Positions 1-9,168 of a DNA stretch of 64,000 bases are shown here, in pieces. Source of the stretch: Bacillota bacterium. GTDB taxonomy: Bacteria > Bacillota > Clostridia > Lachnospirales > Lachnospiraceae. Location: contig JAEYGZ010000023.1 in NCBI GenBank assembly GCA_023409535.1, forward strand, positions 62,001 to 126,000, written 5' to 3'. The position numbers and the translations under genes are program-made. Numbering within the stretch: the stretch's first letter is position 1; each line of letters starts with the position of its first letter. Below the pieces are notes generated by a model. It searched no databases. It saw only the letters and a program-made list of their open reading frames with translations, and was not told the origin of the DNA.

Positions 1-3000
1 ATGGCATCCTCCGTAATCGTAAAGCTGTCACCGTAGATATTATCCCTGTCCAGTGCAGAGAGCAGCTCATAAGCCTTTGCAGGCTTCTTAAATTCAAACC
101 CCAGCAGATGCAGCTTCTTATCTACCACAATGCATAGTGTGGTTATTCCCCTTAAGCGCCTCGGAAGCTTGAAGGTGTTGGGAATATACCGTCCCCAGAT
201 GCTTTGGGCTTCATAATTGGTTGTCAGCAGCAGCTTCGCACCCGGCTCGGAAGGCATTCCTTCCCAAAGCTCGATAGGAAGTATATTGCTGTCATGGTAG
301 AAGATCGGAATCGTAATCTCATCTGAGCCATAGGCTCCGAAGTCCAGACTGCGAAAGCCGATCTGCGTCTCTGTGTCATTGGTTGCCACACCATTCTGAA
401 GGCCGACACCCAGTTCATAATTCGAAGCGTTATACAAACCGGCAATTACAAACTCATAGGGGTTAAAGGTCGCGGCGCCAAGGCCTTCTGCCGTAAATTC
501 AAGCTCCGATAAAATCTCAGGGGTCTTCTTGCCGTTATAGGCACAGCAGCGAAGACGAAACTCTCCGTCCCCCAGGGCAGTTACCACAGCACTATTCCCC
601 TCTGCTTCAACCTTTGCCGTGTTGGATACAATACCGGCAGAAGTAACCACCTTCCATTCTATCTTAGGATAGGTTGTATTCTCAGGATACAGCTTCGCCG
701 TAATCTTAACTGATTTACAGGCTTTATCCAGACTGCTGCCGCCATATCTGGTCAATGCAATCTTACGCACCGGCAGCTCCTGGTTTGGCTCTGATTTTGC
801 GTTCTCGGTTAAGGAAGATACGCCGGTTACTCTACCGGCGGGCAGCGCTTCTAATGTAAGTACTTCTGTCTCCAAACCCACAGAGCTCACCTTCACATGA
901 ATTTCCCCTGGCTCCTGCTTAGCTGCGATGATTGCCAGCAGCTTTCCGCCAAAGAGCTTTCTGCTGGTGCCTTTATACTGGTCATAATCGGTGCTATCTC
1001 CGTTATCCAGACCCACAAGCCGTCCGGCACCGCTTACTTCTACCTCCACACGGTTATTTGCATTGGCAACAGGCACTCCTTTATCATCAACGGCTGATAT
1101 CTCCGCAAAGATCAGATCCAGTCCATCCGCTGTCAGCTTTGTCTTATCGGGCTTAACTGCAAGCTTTGCCGCATCACCAAAGGAGCTTTGAATATCAGCA
1201 GCAATAAGATTGCCTGCTTCATCATAAGCCGCCGCTTTCAGAACACCCGGCTTATAGGGCAGCTGCCATACCCCTGCCAGCTGCTGGCCGGCGATATGAT
1301 CAATCTCATAAGTACCCAGGGATTTATCATTGAAGAACAGCTCCACCTTAGGAGCATTGGAATAAATCTTAATATCAATCAGCTGACCTTCATTAAAATC
1401 CCAATAGGGCAGAAGGTGCACCATGGGTTTTACCTTATAATCGGTCCACTCCGCCTGATAGAGGTAGAACTGGTCCTTGGGGAAGCCTGCGGTATCGATC
1501 TGTCCGAAGTAGGAATTCTTTGTGGAATACGGGGTGGGCTCTCCGATATAATCAAAGCCGGTCCAGATAAACTGGCCGAGACTATACTTCGCATCCCTGT
1601 CATCAATGATATTACGCTGCGTATTCTTCGCACCCCAGTTGGTGGTGCTGTTATCCAGCGAGGAACACTGCTCATCCTCATGGGATACAATCTTCTTATT
1701 TAAGGGAAAATGGTATATCCCCCTGCTCTGTACCGTAGAAGCAGTCTCACTTCCATAGATCACCCAGTCCGGATACTTCTTATGATGCTCCTCATACAGC
1801 CACTCGCCGTAATTATAGCCCGCTACACTGATCTCTGCCGCACAGCGCTGGGCATTCTCCCAGGCCATAAAGTTGGAACCGATGGTATCCAGACCGTTAT
1901 GCAGCGGATCATGCACAAGTACCAGCTCCTTCAGCCTTTTTGCCACCTCCAGGCCTCTTGCATCCGCATGGGTATCATAGATCTCATTACCGATGCTCCA
2001 CATGATAATGCTGGGGTGGTTTCTGTCCCGGCGTATCCAGCTTGCCACATCCTTTTCGTGCCATTCCGGGAAGAACCTTGCATAGTCAAATTCAGTCTTG
2101 GATCTTTCCCACATATCAAAGGCTTCCGATACAATCAGCATTCCCATCTCGTCTGCCAGCTCCATCAGCTCCACAGCAGGCATGTTATGGGAGGTCCGGA
2201 CCGCATTGATTCCCATCTCCTGAAGCCTGGTAAACTGGCGCCTTATGGCTGCCTTATTTACCGCAGAGCCCAAAGCACCCAGATCATGATGCTGACAGGC
2301 GCCATACAGCTTGACAGGACGGTCATTCAGATAAAAGCCTGTATTGCTATCCACCCGTATGGTGCGAAAACCAAAACGTTGTATTTCTTCGTCCACTGTC
2401 CTGCCGTCAACAATCAATTCTGTCTTCAAGGTATACAGATAAGGATTTGTAATATCCCATAGAATGGGATCCGTAACGGAAAGAGCCTGATGATCAGCTG
2501 TCACTGCAGCAGTCATATCAACGGAATTTTCACCTTCTGCAAGCAATCCGCCTTCCCGGTCATAGATGCTGTGTTTTATCCGCGCATTCACTGCTTTATG
2601 ACTGTTATCGGCAGAACTTCCGGAAGAGGTCACAGCCTCCGTCTGCAGCAGAACCTTCCAGCCCTCCTGCTCCTTTTGGGCGGACAGATAAATTCCGTCG
2701 GTTACCAGACGGGCAGGCTCCGTCGTCTTCAGCCATACATTCCGATAGATCCCTGCACCGGAATACCAGCGGGAATTTGGCGCTTCATAGATGACTCTTA
2801 CCTTTATCTCATTCTCCCCCTCGGTCAGGAGTGAGGTTATCTCAAATTCAAAGGAAGAGTAACCATATTTCCATTCACCTGCAGGCTTATCATTGATATA
2901 AACCGAAGAATTCATATAAACACCCTCAAAATACAGGCTGATCCGCCTGCCCTCTGAGGTATCCGCAGTAAAACGCTTCCGGTACCAGCCTTCACCCGTT

Positions 3001-3152
3001 GCATAGAAAGCATTGGTATCATAAATCATCCAGTCATGGGGGATATCCACACCGCTCCATAACACCCCCGGCAGATTAGTATCCGAAACTCCCGTACCGA
3101 CCGGCCGCTTTGTAAATTCCCATCCATCATTAAATAACCATTTTTTATCCAT
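1..3152 (-). CDS. GH2 beta-galactosidase, multidomain, 3' end cut by window edge
   Basis: Retaining exo-beta-galactosidase (or related GH2 enzyme) expected to release terminal sugars from galactans or oligosaccharides. The start codon lies behind a GGAGGG ribosome binding site, and about 1050 codons are open with no stop before the edge. Residues 1-285 hold the GH2 sugar-binding and sandwich domains, followed by the TIM barrel. The acid/base is Glu390 in the motif SIGNE and the nucleophile is Glu469 in YGSETAS. A DUF4982-like module follows (about 554-610), then an Ig-like GH2 C-terminal domain (about 660-750), a Big-like domain and a CBM6-like region with a DFGAYGSD motif. No signal peptide is visible at the N-terminus, so the enzyme may be cytoplasmic. 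It neighbours a rhamnogalacturonan locus. Substrate specificity is inference; family assignment is firm. Confidence 0.92.
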   Translation of the reverse strand, partial: MDKKWLFNDGWEFTKRPVGTGVSDTNLPGVLWSGVDIPHDWMIYDTNAFYATGEGWYRKRFTADTSEGRRISLYFEGVYMNSSVYINDKPAGEWKYGYSSFEFEITSLLTEGENEIKVRVIYEAPNSRWYSGAGIYRNVWLKTTEPARLVTDGIYLSAQKEQEGWKVLLQTEAVTSSGSSADNSHKAVNARIKHSIYDREGGLLAEGENSVDMTAAVTADHQALSVTDPILWDITNPYLYTLKTELIVDGRTVDEEIQRFGFRTIRVDSNTGFYLNDRPVKLYGACQHHDLGALGSAVNKAAIRRQFTRLQEMGINAVRTSHNMPAVELMELADEMGMLIVSEAFDMWERSKTEFDYARFFPEWHEKDVASWIRRDRNHPSIIMWSIGNEIYDTHADARGLEVAKRLKELVLVHDPLHNGLDTIGSNFMAWENAQRCAAEISVAGYNYGEWLYEEHHKKYPDWVIYGSETASTVQSRGIYHFPLNKKIVSHEDEQCSSLDNSTTNWGAKNTQRNIIDDRDAKYSLGQFIWTGFDYIGEPTPYSTKNSYFGQIDTAGFPKDQFYLYQAEWTDYKVKPMVHLLPYWDFNEGQLIDIKIYSNAPKVELFFNDKSLGTYEIDHIAGQQLAGVWQLPYKPGVLKAAAYDEAGNLIAADIQSSFGDAAKLAVKPDKTKLTADGLDLIFAEISAVDDKGVPVANANNRVEVEVSGAGRLVGLDNGDSTDYDQYKGTSRKLFGGKLLAIIAAKQEPGEIHVKVSSVGLETEVLTLEALPAGRVTGVSSLTENAKSEPNQELPVRKIALTRYGGSSLDKACKSVKITAKLYPENTTYPKIEWKVVTSAGIVSNTAKVEAEGNSAVVTALGDGEFRLRCCAYNGKKTPEILSELEFTAEGLGAATFNPYEFVIAGLYNASNYELGVGLQNGVATNDTETQIGFRSLDFGAYGSDEITIPIFYHDSNILPIELWEGMPSEPGAKLLLTTNYEAQSIWGRYIPNTFKLPRRLRGITTLCIVVDKKLHLLGFEFKKPAKAYELLSALDRDNIYGDSFTITEDA

Positions 3153-3441
3153 GATTACCCTCCAGTAATTCATTATTATCCGAATTTCATTCTATACAGC
3201 TGCTATTACAGGTACACTGCAGCATCCGCAGTCTGTTTTATGATAACATAGTCTTTGCAGAAATATAACTTTAATTATTAGCTCTAAAATCCATAAGAAA
3301 CCATACCTGTTGTCATACCTATCATATCTCATAGTTATACTTATACCAAACTCCCCCTCATGTAACCATGAACAAAAATGTCGGTAATATGGATGTTTTC
3401 ATCTGCTTAACCGGCAAATCAGTGGCGATAAAATTTCTATA

Positions 3442-3470
3442 TTGACATAGATCGATTTTCATGCCATAAT
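3442..3470 (+). promoter_or_regulatory. Sigma-A type promoter of amtB-glnK
   Basis: TTGACA at 3442-3447 and CATAAT at 3465-3470 are separated by 17 bases. Transcription would start near 3477, giving amtB an untranslated leader of about 150 nt that carries both hairpins below. Confidence 0.7.
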
Positions 3471-3486
3471 TCATCATATTATCAAT

Positions 3487-3527
3487 GGCGATAATTTTAC
3501 CGGTCCGCGGCCGGTAAAATTATTGCC
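3487..3527 (+). promoter_or_regulatory. Long perfect hairpin in amtB leader
   Basis: A 17-bp inverted repeat (3487-3503 with 3511-3527, one G-U pair) with a 7-nt loop, followed by a short T-rich stretch. It is very stable and lies within the amtB leader, upstream of a second, terminator-like hairpin. It could be an attenuator, a protein-binding site or an mRNA stability element. Confidence 0.75.
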
Positions 3528-3562
3528 TTTTATATTTATTTATGAATTTATTTTTGACAATG

Positions 3563-3595
3563 GAGTCAAAGCCGGGATGCTTTGACTCTTTTTTT
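3563..3595 (+). terminator. Intrinsic terminator inside amtB leader
   Basis: A 10-bp stem (3563-3572 with 3579-3588) with a six-base loop CGGGAT is followed directly by seven T residues, 35 bases before the amtB start. A terminator between promoter and gene means either a short RNA ends here or amtB is controlled by antitermination. Confidence 0.8.
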
Positions 3596-3629
3596 ACTCT
3601 ATCTATAAGAAACGTGAGGTAAAACATTT

Positions 3630-4877
3630 ATGGAACTTAATTTGGCAAATACCGGTTTTATCCTTGTCTGCTCTGCTCTGGTATTTCTCATGACACCGGG
3701 CCTGGCATTATTCTATGCCGGAATGGAGAGACGTAAGAATGTACTTAATACGATGTTATCCTGCTTTTTTATCTGCGGTGTAGCCTCCCTGCTATGGGTT
3801 ATAATCGGCTATTCCCTTTCCTTTGGTACAAATCACGGTGGTGTAATCGGAGATTTGTCCAACGCGTTTTTTAACGGAGTCGGTGCCGAACCGAATGAGC
3901 TCTATTCCGGTACCATTCCTGAAGCACTTTTTGCTGCATTTCAAATGATGTTTGCAATTATTACCCCCGCGTTGATCTGTGGCTCACTGGTGGGTAGAAT
4001 GAAATTTTCCGCTTTGGTTGTCTTTATAATTGCATGGTCAATTATTGTTTATTATCCTCTTGCACATATGGTATGGGGTGACGGCGGTTTCTTGAGAGGC
4101 CTTGGCAGTGTTGACTTCGCAGGCGGTAATGTAGTTCATATCAGCTCCGGTGTATCAGGTCTGGTAGCAAGTATCGTCTTAGGAAAAAGAAGAGAATACG
4201 GTATCGTATCCTACAAGCCTCATAATATTCCTTTTGTTATACTAGGCGCAGGCCTGCTCTGGTTCGGATGGTTCGGGTTTAACGGCGGAAGTGCTTTAGC
4301 TGCAGACGGCTTAGCTGTCCATGCTTTTGTTACAACCAACACTTCAGCTGCCGCAGCTTTGGTTTCCTGGATGCTGATTGAGAAATTAGTACACAAGAAG
4401 TCAACCTCTTTGGGCGCAGCAACGGGTGCTGTTGTGGGTCTGGTAGCAATTACACCCGGCGCCGGCTTCGTTCCGGTATGGGCTTCTATTATCATCGGCT
4501 TACTGGTAAGCCCGATCTGCTTCCTGGCAATGACGAAGCTGAAATCTAAATTTAAATATGATGACGCGCTGGATGCATTCGGATGCCATGGTATCGGCGG
4601 TATCTGGGGTGGTATTGCAACCGGCTTATTTACCCAGAAATCCATTAACAGCGCAGCACAGTGGGATGGCTTAATCTTCGGCGAGACCAAATTATTTGCA
4701 GCTCAGTTAATTGCAATTGCAGTGACTATCGCATTCGCAGCAATTGCAACCTTCCTCATAATGCATGTAATTAAGCTGATCATGCCGATCCGCACCAAGA
4801 GTGCCGATGAAGCTCAGGGTCTTGATCTTTCAGAACACGGCGAGATGGCTTACCCCGCCTATAACGGTTTAGACTAA
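3630..4877 (+). CDS. amtB: Ammonium transporter Amt
   Basis: Eleven-helix membrane channel that takes up ammonium; works as a trimer and is plugged by its PII partner. The 415-residue protein has the usual family length. The twin pore histidines are visible as His170 (VVHISSGVSG) and His320 (GCHGIGGIWGG). The N-terminal segment is hydrophobic and fits a membrane start rather than a long cleaved signal. The ribosome binding site is weak (GTGAGG). glnK follows after 20 bases, the classic amtB-glnK pairing. Control is probably by transcription attenuation in the leader. Confidence 0.97.
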   Translation: MELNLANTGFILVCSALVFLMTPGLALFYAGMERRKNVLNTMLSCFFICGVASLLWVIIGYSLSFGTNHGGVIGDLSNAFFNGVGAEPNELYSGTIPEALFAAFQMMFAIITPALICGSLVGRMKFSALVVFIIAWSIIVYYPLAHMVWGDGGFLRGLGSVDFAGGNVVHISSGVSGLVASIVLGKRREYGIVSYKPHNIPFVILGAGLLWFGWFGFNGGSALAADGLAVHAFVTTNTSAAAALVSWMLIEKLVHKKSTSLGAATGAVVGLVAITPGAGFVPVWASIIIGLLVSPICFLAMTKLKSKFKYDDALDAFGCHGIGGIWGGIATGLFTQKSINSAAQWDGLIFGETKLFAAQLIAIAVTIAFAAIATFLIMHVIKLIMPIRTKSADEAQGLDLSEHGEMAYPAYNGLD

Positions 4878-4897
4878 TATAGAAAGGATTTCAGTCT

Positions 4898-5236
4898 ATG
4901 AAAAAAATTGAAGCAATCATTCGTCCGGAAGCTCTGGAACCTTTAAAGGCGGAACTTCTCAAGATTAAGGTTAATGGCATCACCATCAATCAGGTGCTCG
5001 GCTGCGGAAAACAATATGGTTTTACCGAATATGTCAGGGGCAATGAAATCATCCTGAATACGCTTCCCAAAATCGAAGTCAAAATAGTCGTGCCCGATGA
5101 TCGTTTAGATGAGATCATAAATACCATCATCGCCACAACCGGAACCGGTGAAATGGGCGATGGTAAGATTTTTGTCTATGATGTTCTGGACGCCATTCGC
5201 ATCAGAACCATGGAGCATGGCGAAAAAGCATTATAA
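4898..5236 (+). CDS. glnK: PII nitrogen regulatory protein, T-loop lacks Tyr51
   Basis: Trimeric PII signal protein that binds ATP/ADP and 2-oxoglutarate and blocks Amt when nitrogen is plentiful. The length, 112 residues, is typical. The N-terminus MKKIEAIIRP and the C-terminal TGTGEMGDGKIFV nucleotide-binding segment are conserved. In the T-loop the position matching the uridylylated Tyr51 is Ile, and the Tyr46 position is Val, so classical uridylylation is not possible. It is cotranscribed with amtB and followed by two hairpins. Confidence 0.96.
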   Translation: MKKIEAIIRPEALEPLKAELLKIKVNGITINQVLGCGKQYGFTEYVRGNEIILNTLPKIEVKIVVPDDRLDEIINTIIATTGTGEMGDGKIFVYDVLDAIRIRTMEHGEKAL

Positions 5237-5292
5237 CTCCTATGTAATAACTCCTATTTTATAGTTCCTCTTTTCTCTTCTTCTCAGCGTGC

Positions 5293-5319
5293 CTGTATCG
5301 GCATAGTACGCCGATACAG
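5293..5319. terminator. Hairpin after glnK
   Basis: A perfect 10-bp inverted repeat (5293-5302 with 5310-5319) with a 7-nt loop and no T-tract. It probably protects the amtB-glnK transcript or assists the terminator just downstream. Confidence 0.55.
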
Positions 5320-5327
5320 ACGCGCAT

Positions 5328-5360
5328 AAGAAAAAGCTGACCTGCGTCAGCTTTTTCTTT
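5328..5360. terminator. Bidirectional terminator between glnK and the TIM-barrel gene
   Basis: A stem of about 14 bp (5328-5341 with 5346-5359) with loop CTGC has A-rich and T-rich arms on both sides. It can therefore end both the plus-strand glnK transcript and the converging minus-strand transcript. Confidence 0.85.
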
Positions 5361-5372
5361 GTGTATCATTAT

Positions 5373-6209
5373 TTATAATTTGTCCCACATAGCCTGTATA
5401 TGCTTTCTGCAACCCACGGCATTGTCCGGCTTCGTATCCTCCAGGGTACAATGGATAAAGGGCTTCTTCTGCTTGATGAATTTAATCAGCGGGTCGTAAT
5501 TGAAGCCTCCAAGCCCTGCACCGCAGGATACTATTGCTCCGTTCTGCACATTGTAATCCTTAATATGAACAACTGCCGTTTCCTTCCCGAGAAGCTCAAT
5601 CGCTTCCTCCAGTACATAGGTCTGCTGCTCATAGTTATCCATGGCCAGCAGATTCACCGGATCCAGAATAATCTGCAGATTTGGTGAATTCACTTCATCC
5701 AACAGCCTTCTTGCCCGTTTTGAATCATATATAATATGACTTCTGACAGGCTCAATGGCAACCAGTACCCCAAGCTTCTCTGCGGCTTCCACCACAAGCC
5801 TAAGATTTGCTGCAAAGGTCTGATAGGCTTCTTCGGTGCGGCTGGCCGGATCGTGCTTGTATTCCACATTGGGGCAGCCTGTCTCAGTTCCCACCACTCC
5901 GCAGCCTAACAAGGATGCAAACCGCAAGTGAGCGATATATGTATCCGTAATCTTTTTCAACTGCTCTTTGTCAGGGTTCGCAAGATTGAGGTAACAGCCA
6001 AGCACTGCAAAATCCAGTCCCTGTTCCTGAAACAGCCTCTTTAAATACATAGCCATACCCGGTGTCAAAGCATCGTTATTCACGGGAAATTCTCTGATCA
6101 CCTTGGACAAGGCAACATGTGCGCAGGTAAAGCCCTGTCCCGCTGCCATATTCAATCTTTCCCCTAATGGGGCATCCATAACATCATGTAACCTGATACC
6201 TATTTGCAT
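5373..6209 (-). CDS. Sugar phosphate isomerase/epimerase-like TIM barrel protein
   Basis: Xylose-isomerase-like TIM barrel (AP-endonuclease-2 superfamily) expected to isomerise or epimerise a keto-sugar using a divalent metal. Metal-binding motifs typical of the family are visible: VAIEPV (Glu), LDPVN (Asp), VHIKDYN (His) and HCTLED (Glu). I start at the internal ATG at 6209, because AGGCGG lies nine bases upstream; the longer frame begins with TTG and lacks a site. It lies downstream of the sugar ABC operon, separated by a hairpin, and may act on the imported sugar. The exact substrate is unknown. Confidence 0.85.
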   Translation of the reverse strand: MQIGIRLHDVMDAPLGERLNMAAGQGFTCAHVALSKVIREFPVNNDALTPGMAMYLKRLFQEQGLDFAVLGCYLNLANPDKEQLKKITDTYIAHLRFASLLGCGVVGTETGCPNVEYKHDPASRTEEAYQTFAANLRLVVEAAEKLGVLVAIEPVRSHIIYDSKRARRLLDEVNSPNLQIILDPVNLLAMDNYEQQTYVLEEAIELLGKETAVVHIKDYNVQNGAIVSCGAGLGGFNYDPLIKFIKQKKPFIHCTLEDTKPDNAVGCRKHIQAMWDKL

Positions 6210-6345
6210 AATTCCATACCGCCTATTCAATATTCGATCTTCAAACCTAATTCTATCTCTTTATTTTAATCTATCTTAACCCTAATTTCAAATAAAACAG
6301 CTATTTAACAGTTTATTTTTTCAAAGCGGAACGTCAGATAGAAGC

Positions 6346-6375
6346 ATGAAAGCCCGCCAGCCTAGGCTGGAGGGC
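6346..6375 (-). terminator. Terminator of the sugar ABC operon
   Basis: An 11-bp stem with one mismatch (6352-6362 with 6365-6375) and a short loop lies just after the solute-binding protein gene on the minus strand, followed by a weak TTTC tract. Partial read-through into the TIM-barrel gene is plausible. Confidence 0.6.
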
Positions 6376-6414
6376 ATTTCATTAATCTGCATTAAACTAT
6401 GACCTTATTCTCAT

Positions 6415-8130
6415 TTATTGAGGTAATTTTGTGCTGTTGCCATTCTTATAAGCTTCCAGTCTCTCATCCAGAACTTCCTGATATCCCGCTTCTAAGTATT
6501 TCTTGCTGTACTCCTCGTACAAAGCATCAAACTCTTCCGGCTTGCACATGGTCAGCTTGTCACGGTATTCCTTATACAGCTCGGTCAATGCACCGCTGTA
6601 TTCACTCTCCGCATCAATCGGTACTGAGAATAATGTATCGAAGGTAGCATAACCCTGCTGAGCCAGATCCTTCTGCTGATAATAAACATCAATAATTGCT
6701 TGTGTGAAATCCTGAGGCAATCCCTGGGGAGCCGCTGCTTTGATCATGTCCTCAATGGTACCCGCATTTCTTGCTTCAATGGTTACACACCAGTAATCCT
6801 TGTTATTATTGAAGCCCTGCTTATATTCCCCGCTATAATCACCAACAGCGACAGGAAGGCCGGTTGCGGAATCCTTATTGTAGTTCTCGCCTTCCACGCC
6901 CCACTGCATCGTGAAGAGTGTATCCTCCTGGCTCATCCATTCCATGTACATCCAGGCTGCCTTCAATTCATCCTCGGTTGCTTTGGAAGAAAAACCTACG
7001 ATCATACCGAAGGGATTATTGGACCGGTATGCGGGAACCGTGCCGCCCGCTTCATCTACAATACCCATGGGCCTCAGTGCCAGCTCCGCATTGGGATTCT
7101 GTGCATAGAAGGAATTCAGCCAATCCATGTTTGCTGAAATATAGGCGCTGTATTCATAGATATCACCATTGATAAAGGCCGCCTTATTCGTCTCATCGTC
7201 AATAATATAATACTCAGGATTTGTAATGCCTAAATTAAATTTCTCATTTTCTCTCTTTACATATGCTTTATTCGGAGCCCAGCCAAGTGAAGGAATATTC
7301 ACATCACCGTACATAGCCCATTCTTCTTCATTCTGCGGATAGGTTCTGAACGCATAGTTCTGGTCGGAGCCTACACCGGTAATCATACTGCCGCCGAAAG
7401 GATGCTCTGCAAGACCCGCTTCCTTAATTTTGGTCATGGAATCGGTATATTCCGCATAAGTAAGAGGAACATGATCATAACCCACCTGCTTTAACCAGTC
7501 CATACGTACAAAGGTCTGGAAAGTATAATTGGTCTGATAATAAGGTCTCTCTGCCAGTGTAAAATAGGTCTCACCATTCATTACGGTATAATTCATCTGC
7601 TCATTTTCTACCATTTTGTTATAATAGGTAGGAGCTACCTGTCCGAAATCTTCCATACTGAAGGTTCTTAAGTAACCGTCGTTCGCCCACTGTGCCACCT
7701 TCGGGTAATCATATTCCATTAAAATCGTAGGAAGATTATCGGAGGATGCCAACAGTGCATAGTCTGTCATAACATCGGTACGGGTTATGGGTACATACTC
7801 AACCGTGATATTATACTTATCACCAAAATTCTCCTGAACCCATTTCGTCCAATAGTTATCATTTACGGTGGGCACGCCTTCCACACCTCTGTCATAAACC
7901 GGTACTCTTAATGTAACCTTGCTGTCAAATGCCTTAAAGCCCTCTACACCTGCTGCCGGGGTGACCTCAGCCTTATCCCCGCCGTTATCGCCTGCTGCCT
8001 TGGTAGGCGCCTGGGTCGGTTGATTCGTATTGTCCCCATTTGTGTCATCCTTTTTACCGCAGGCTGTCAATGAACCCAGGATCATTACAACGGCAAGTAA
8101 TAAGGCAACCCCTTTACTGATCTTTTTCAC
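6415..8130 (-). CDS. Extracellular solute-binding lipoprotein of sugar ABC importer
   Basis: Family 1 type (LplA-like) oligosaccharide-binding lipoprotein, 571 residues, typical of the large Lpl/YtcQ group in Firmicutes. A lysine-rich N-terminus and hydrophobic stretch end in a lipobox LTAC with the lipidated Cys24, followed by a Gly/Asn/Thr/Lys-rich linker (about 25-55). The start is GTG at 8130, placed by a GGAGG site seven bases upstream. It is the last gene of a run GH105, GH112, permease, permease, binding protein, so it probably binds rhamnogalacturonan-derived oligosaccharides. No ATPase is encoded nearby, as usual for importers sharing an MsmX-type ATPase. Confidence 0.93.
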   Translation of the reverse strand: MKKISKGVALLLAVVMILGSLTACGKKDDTNGDNTNQPTQAPTKAAGDNGGDKAEVTPAAGVEGFKAFDSKVTLRVPVYDRGVEGVPTVNDNYWTKWVQENFGDKYNITVEYVPITRTDVMTDYALLASSDNLPTILMEYDYPKVAQWANDGYLRTFSMEDFGQVAPTYYNKMVENEQMNYTVMNGETYFTLAERPYYQTNYTFQTFVRMDWLKQVGYDHVPLTYAEYTDSMTKIKEAGLAEHPFGGSMITGVGSDQNYAFRTYPQNEEEWAMYGDVNIPSLGWAPNKAYVKRENEKFNLGITNPEYYIIDDETNKAAFINGDIYEYSAYISANMDWLNSFYAQNPNAELALRPMGIVDEAGGTVPAYRSNNPFGMIVGFSSKATEDELKAAWMYMEWMSQEDTLFTMQWGVEGENYNKDSATGLPVAVGDYSGEYKQGFNNNKDYWCVTIEARNAGTIEDMIKAAAPQGLPQDFTQAIIDVYYQQKDLAQQGYATFDTLFSVPIDAESEYSGALTELYKEYRDKLTMCKPEEFDALYEEYSKKYLEAGYQEVLDERLEAYKNGNSTKLPQ

Positions 8131-8226
8131 ATCAATTCCTCCTTTTTTATAAGAAAGTTTTAAAAGTATATATAAATCCGTGACCGGCCGGTAAGCCGGT
8201 TACAGAACTTATATCTCCGGTAATAT

Positions 8227-9156
8227 TTATCCCTTGATCGCGCCAACCATTACGCCCTTCACAAAATACTTCTGCAGGAAGGGATAGATACAGATAATCG
8301 GTATGGTAACAAACATAATCGCCGCAGCCTGCAGAACCTCAGGTGTACTCGTCACCGCCGCTGCCTCGGATAAGCTTATGGTCTGCGCCTCCGTTGCGGA
8401 GGCTACCATCTGATACAGCTTATATTGGATGAGCTTCAGGGAATCTGTCTTAATAAAATATTTATTATCCGCATACGAATTCCAGCGGCCTACTGCATAG
8501 AACAGTGACAGGGTCGCCATAATCGGTTTGGAAAGCGGCAGCACAATCCTTCCCAATATCTGAAAATTACTTGCGCCGTCCAGAAATGCCGACTCCTCCA
8601 GGCTGTCAGGTATATTCGACTGGAAATAGGTCTTCATGATCAGCATATTGTAAGGGGAATAAATCAATGGCAGAATTAATACCCACATGTTATCGATCAG
8701 GTCCAAATTATTGTACAGCAGGTATGACGGAATTAAGCCCGCGCCAAAATACATAGGAAACATCAGCAGGAAGGTAAACAGGGTCCTTCCCTTCAGCCTT
8801 TTCTTAGAAAGCGGATAGGCCGCACAGGTACATACAATCATGCCAAGCACCGTAAAAACAAAGGTTACCGCCACGCTGTAGCCCATGGAATATACCATGG
8901 AGCCATCCTTAAAGATCGATGCAAATGCTTTAAAATTAATTCCTTTCGGCCACAGATACACCTGCTTTGCCAATACATATTCGTTACCGGATATGGACTT
9001 TGCTGCCAGATGTAAAAATGGCAGGATACAGGTTGCGCACAGAAGGATCAGAACGAGCATCATAGCCGCATCGCTGATCTTGAATTTTATAATTGCCCTG
9101 CTGCCGTCCGAGCTTGCGTCCGCTTCCCGGATTGTCTTGTCTTTCTTAACAGCCAT
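8227..9156 (-). CDS. Carbohydrate ABC transporter permease, LplC-like
   Basis: One of two membrane subunits of the sugar importer, 309 residues with six predicted membrane segments. The EAA loop that contacts the ATPase is visible as EESAFLDGASNFQILGRIVLP. The N-terminus is a charged cytoplasmic stretch before the first helix (about 30-55). Ribosome binding site AAGGAGG precedes the ATG. It is separated by 12 bases from the upstream permease gene, so translation is likely coupled. Confidence 0.94.
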   Translation of the reverse strand: MAVKKDKTIREADASSDGSRAIIKFKISDAAMMLVLILLCATCILPFLHLAAKSISGNEYVLAKQVYLWPKGINFKAFASIFKDGSMVYSMGYSVAVTFVFTVLGMIVCTCAAYPLSKKRLKGRTLFTFLLMFPMYFGAGLIPSYLLYNNLDLIDNMWVLILPLIYSPYNMLIMKTYFQSNIPDSLEESAFLDGASNFQILGRIVLPLSKPIMATLSLFYAVGRWNSYADNKYFIKTDSLKLIQYKLYQMVASATEAQTISLSEAAAVTSTPEVLQAAAIMFVTIPIICIYPFLQKYFVKGVMVGAIKG

Positions 9157-9168
9157 CTTGCTACCTCC

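Larger units (their letters stand above)
3153..3629. promoter_or_regulatory. Divergent intergenic region between GH2 gene and amtB
   Basis: A 477-base non-coding stretch separating the GH2 gene from amtB. The right half holds a promoter, a long hairpin and an intrinsic terminator directed toward amtB, described separately. The left half, roughly 3160-3420, is AT-rich. I found no clear GH2 promoter hexamers or palindrome in it. Confidence 0.6.

Noticed and set aside
1188..2462. Two long open frames on the plus strand opposite the GH2 gene
   Set aside because: They have no ribosome sites, show no family resemblance, and mirror the codon pattern of the real minus-strand gene with its catalytic motifs.
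3487..3595. ANTAR-type dual-hairpin antitermination motif
   Set aside because: The first hairpin has no hexaloop and the second loop lacks A at position 1. The terminator is the second hairpin itself, so I report only hairpins, not an ANTAR site.
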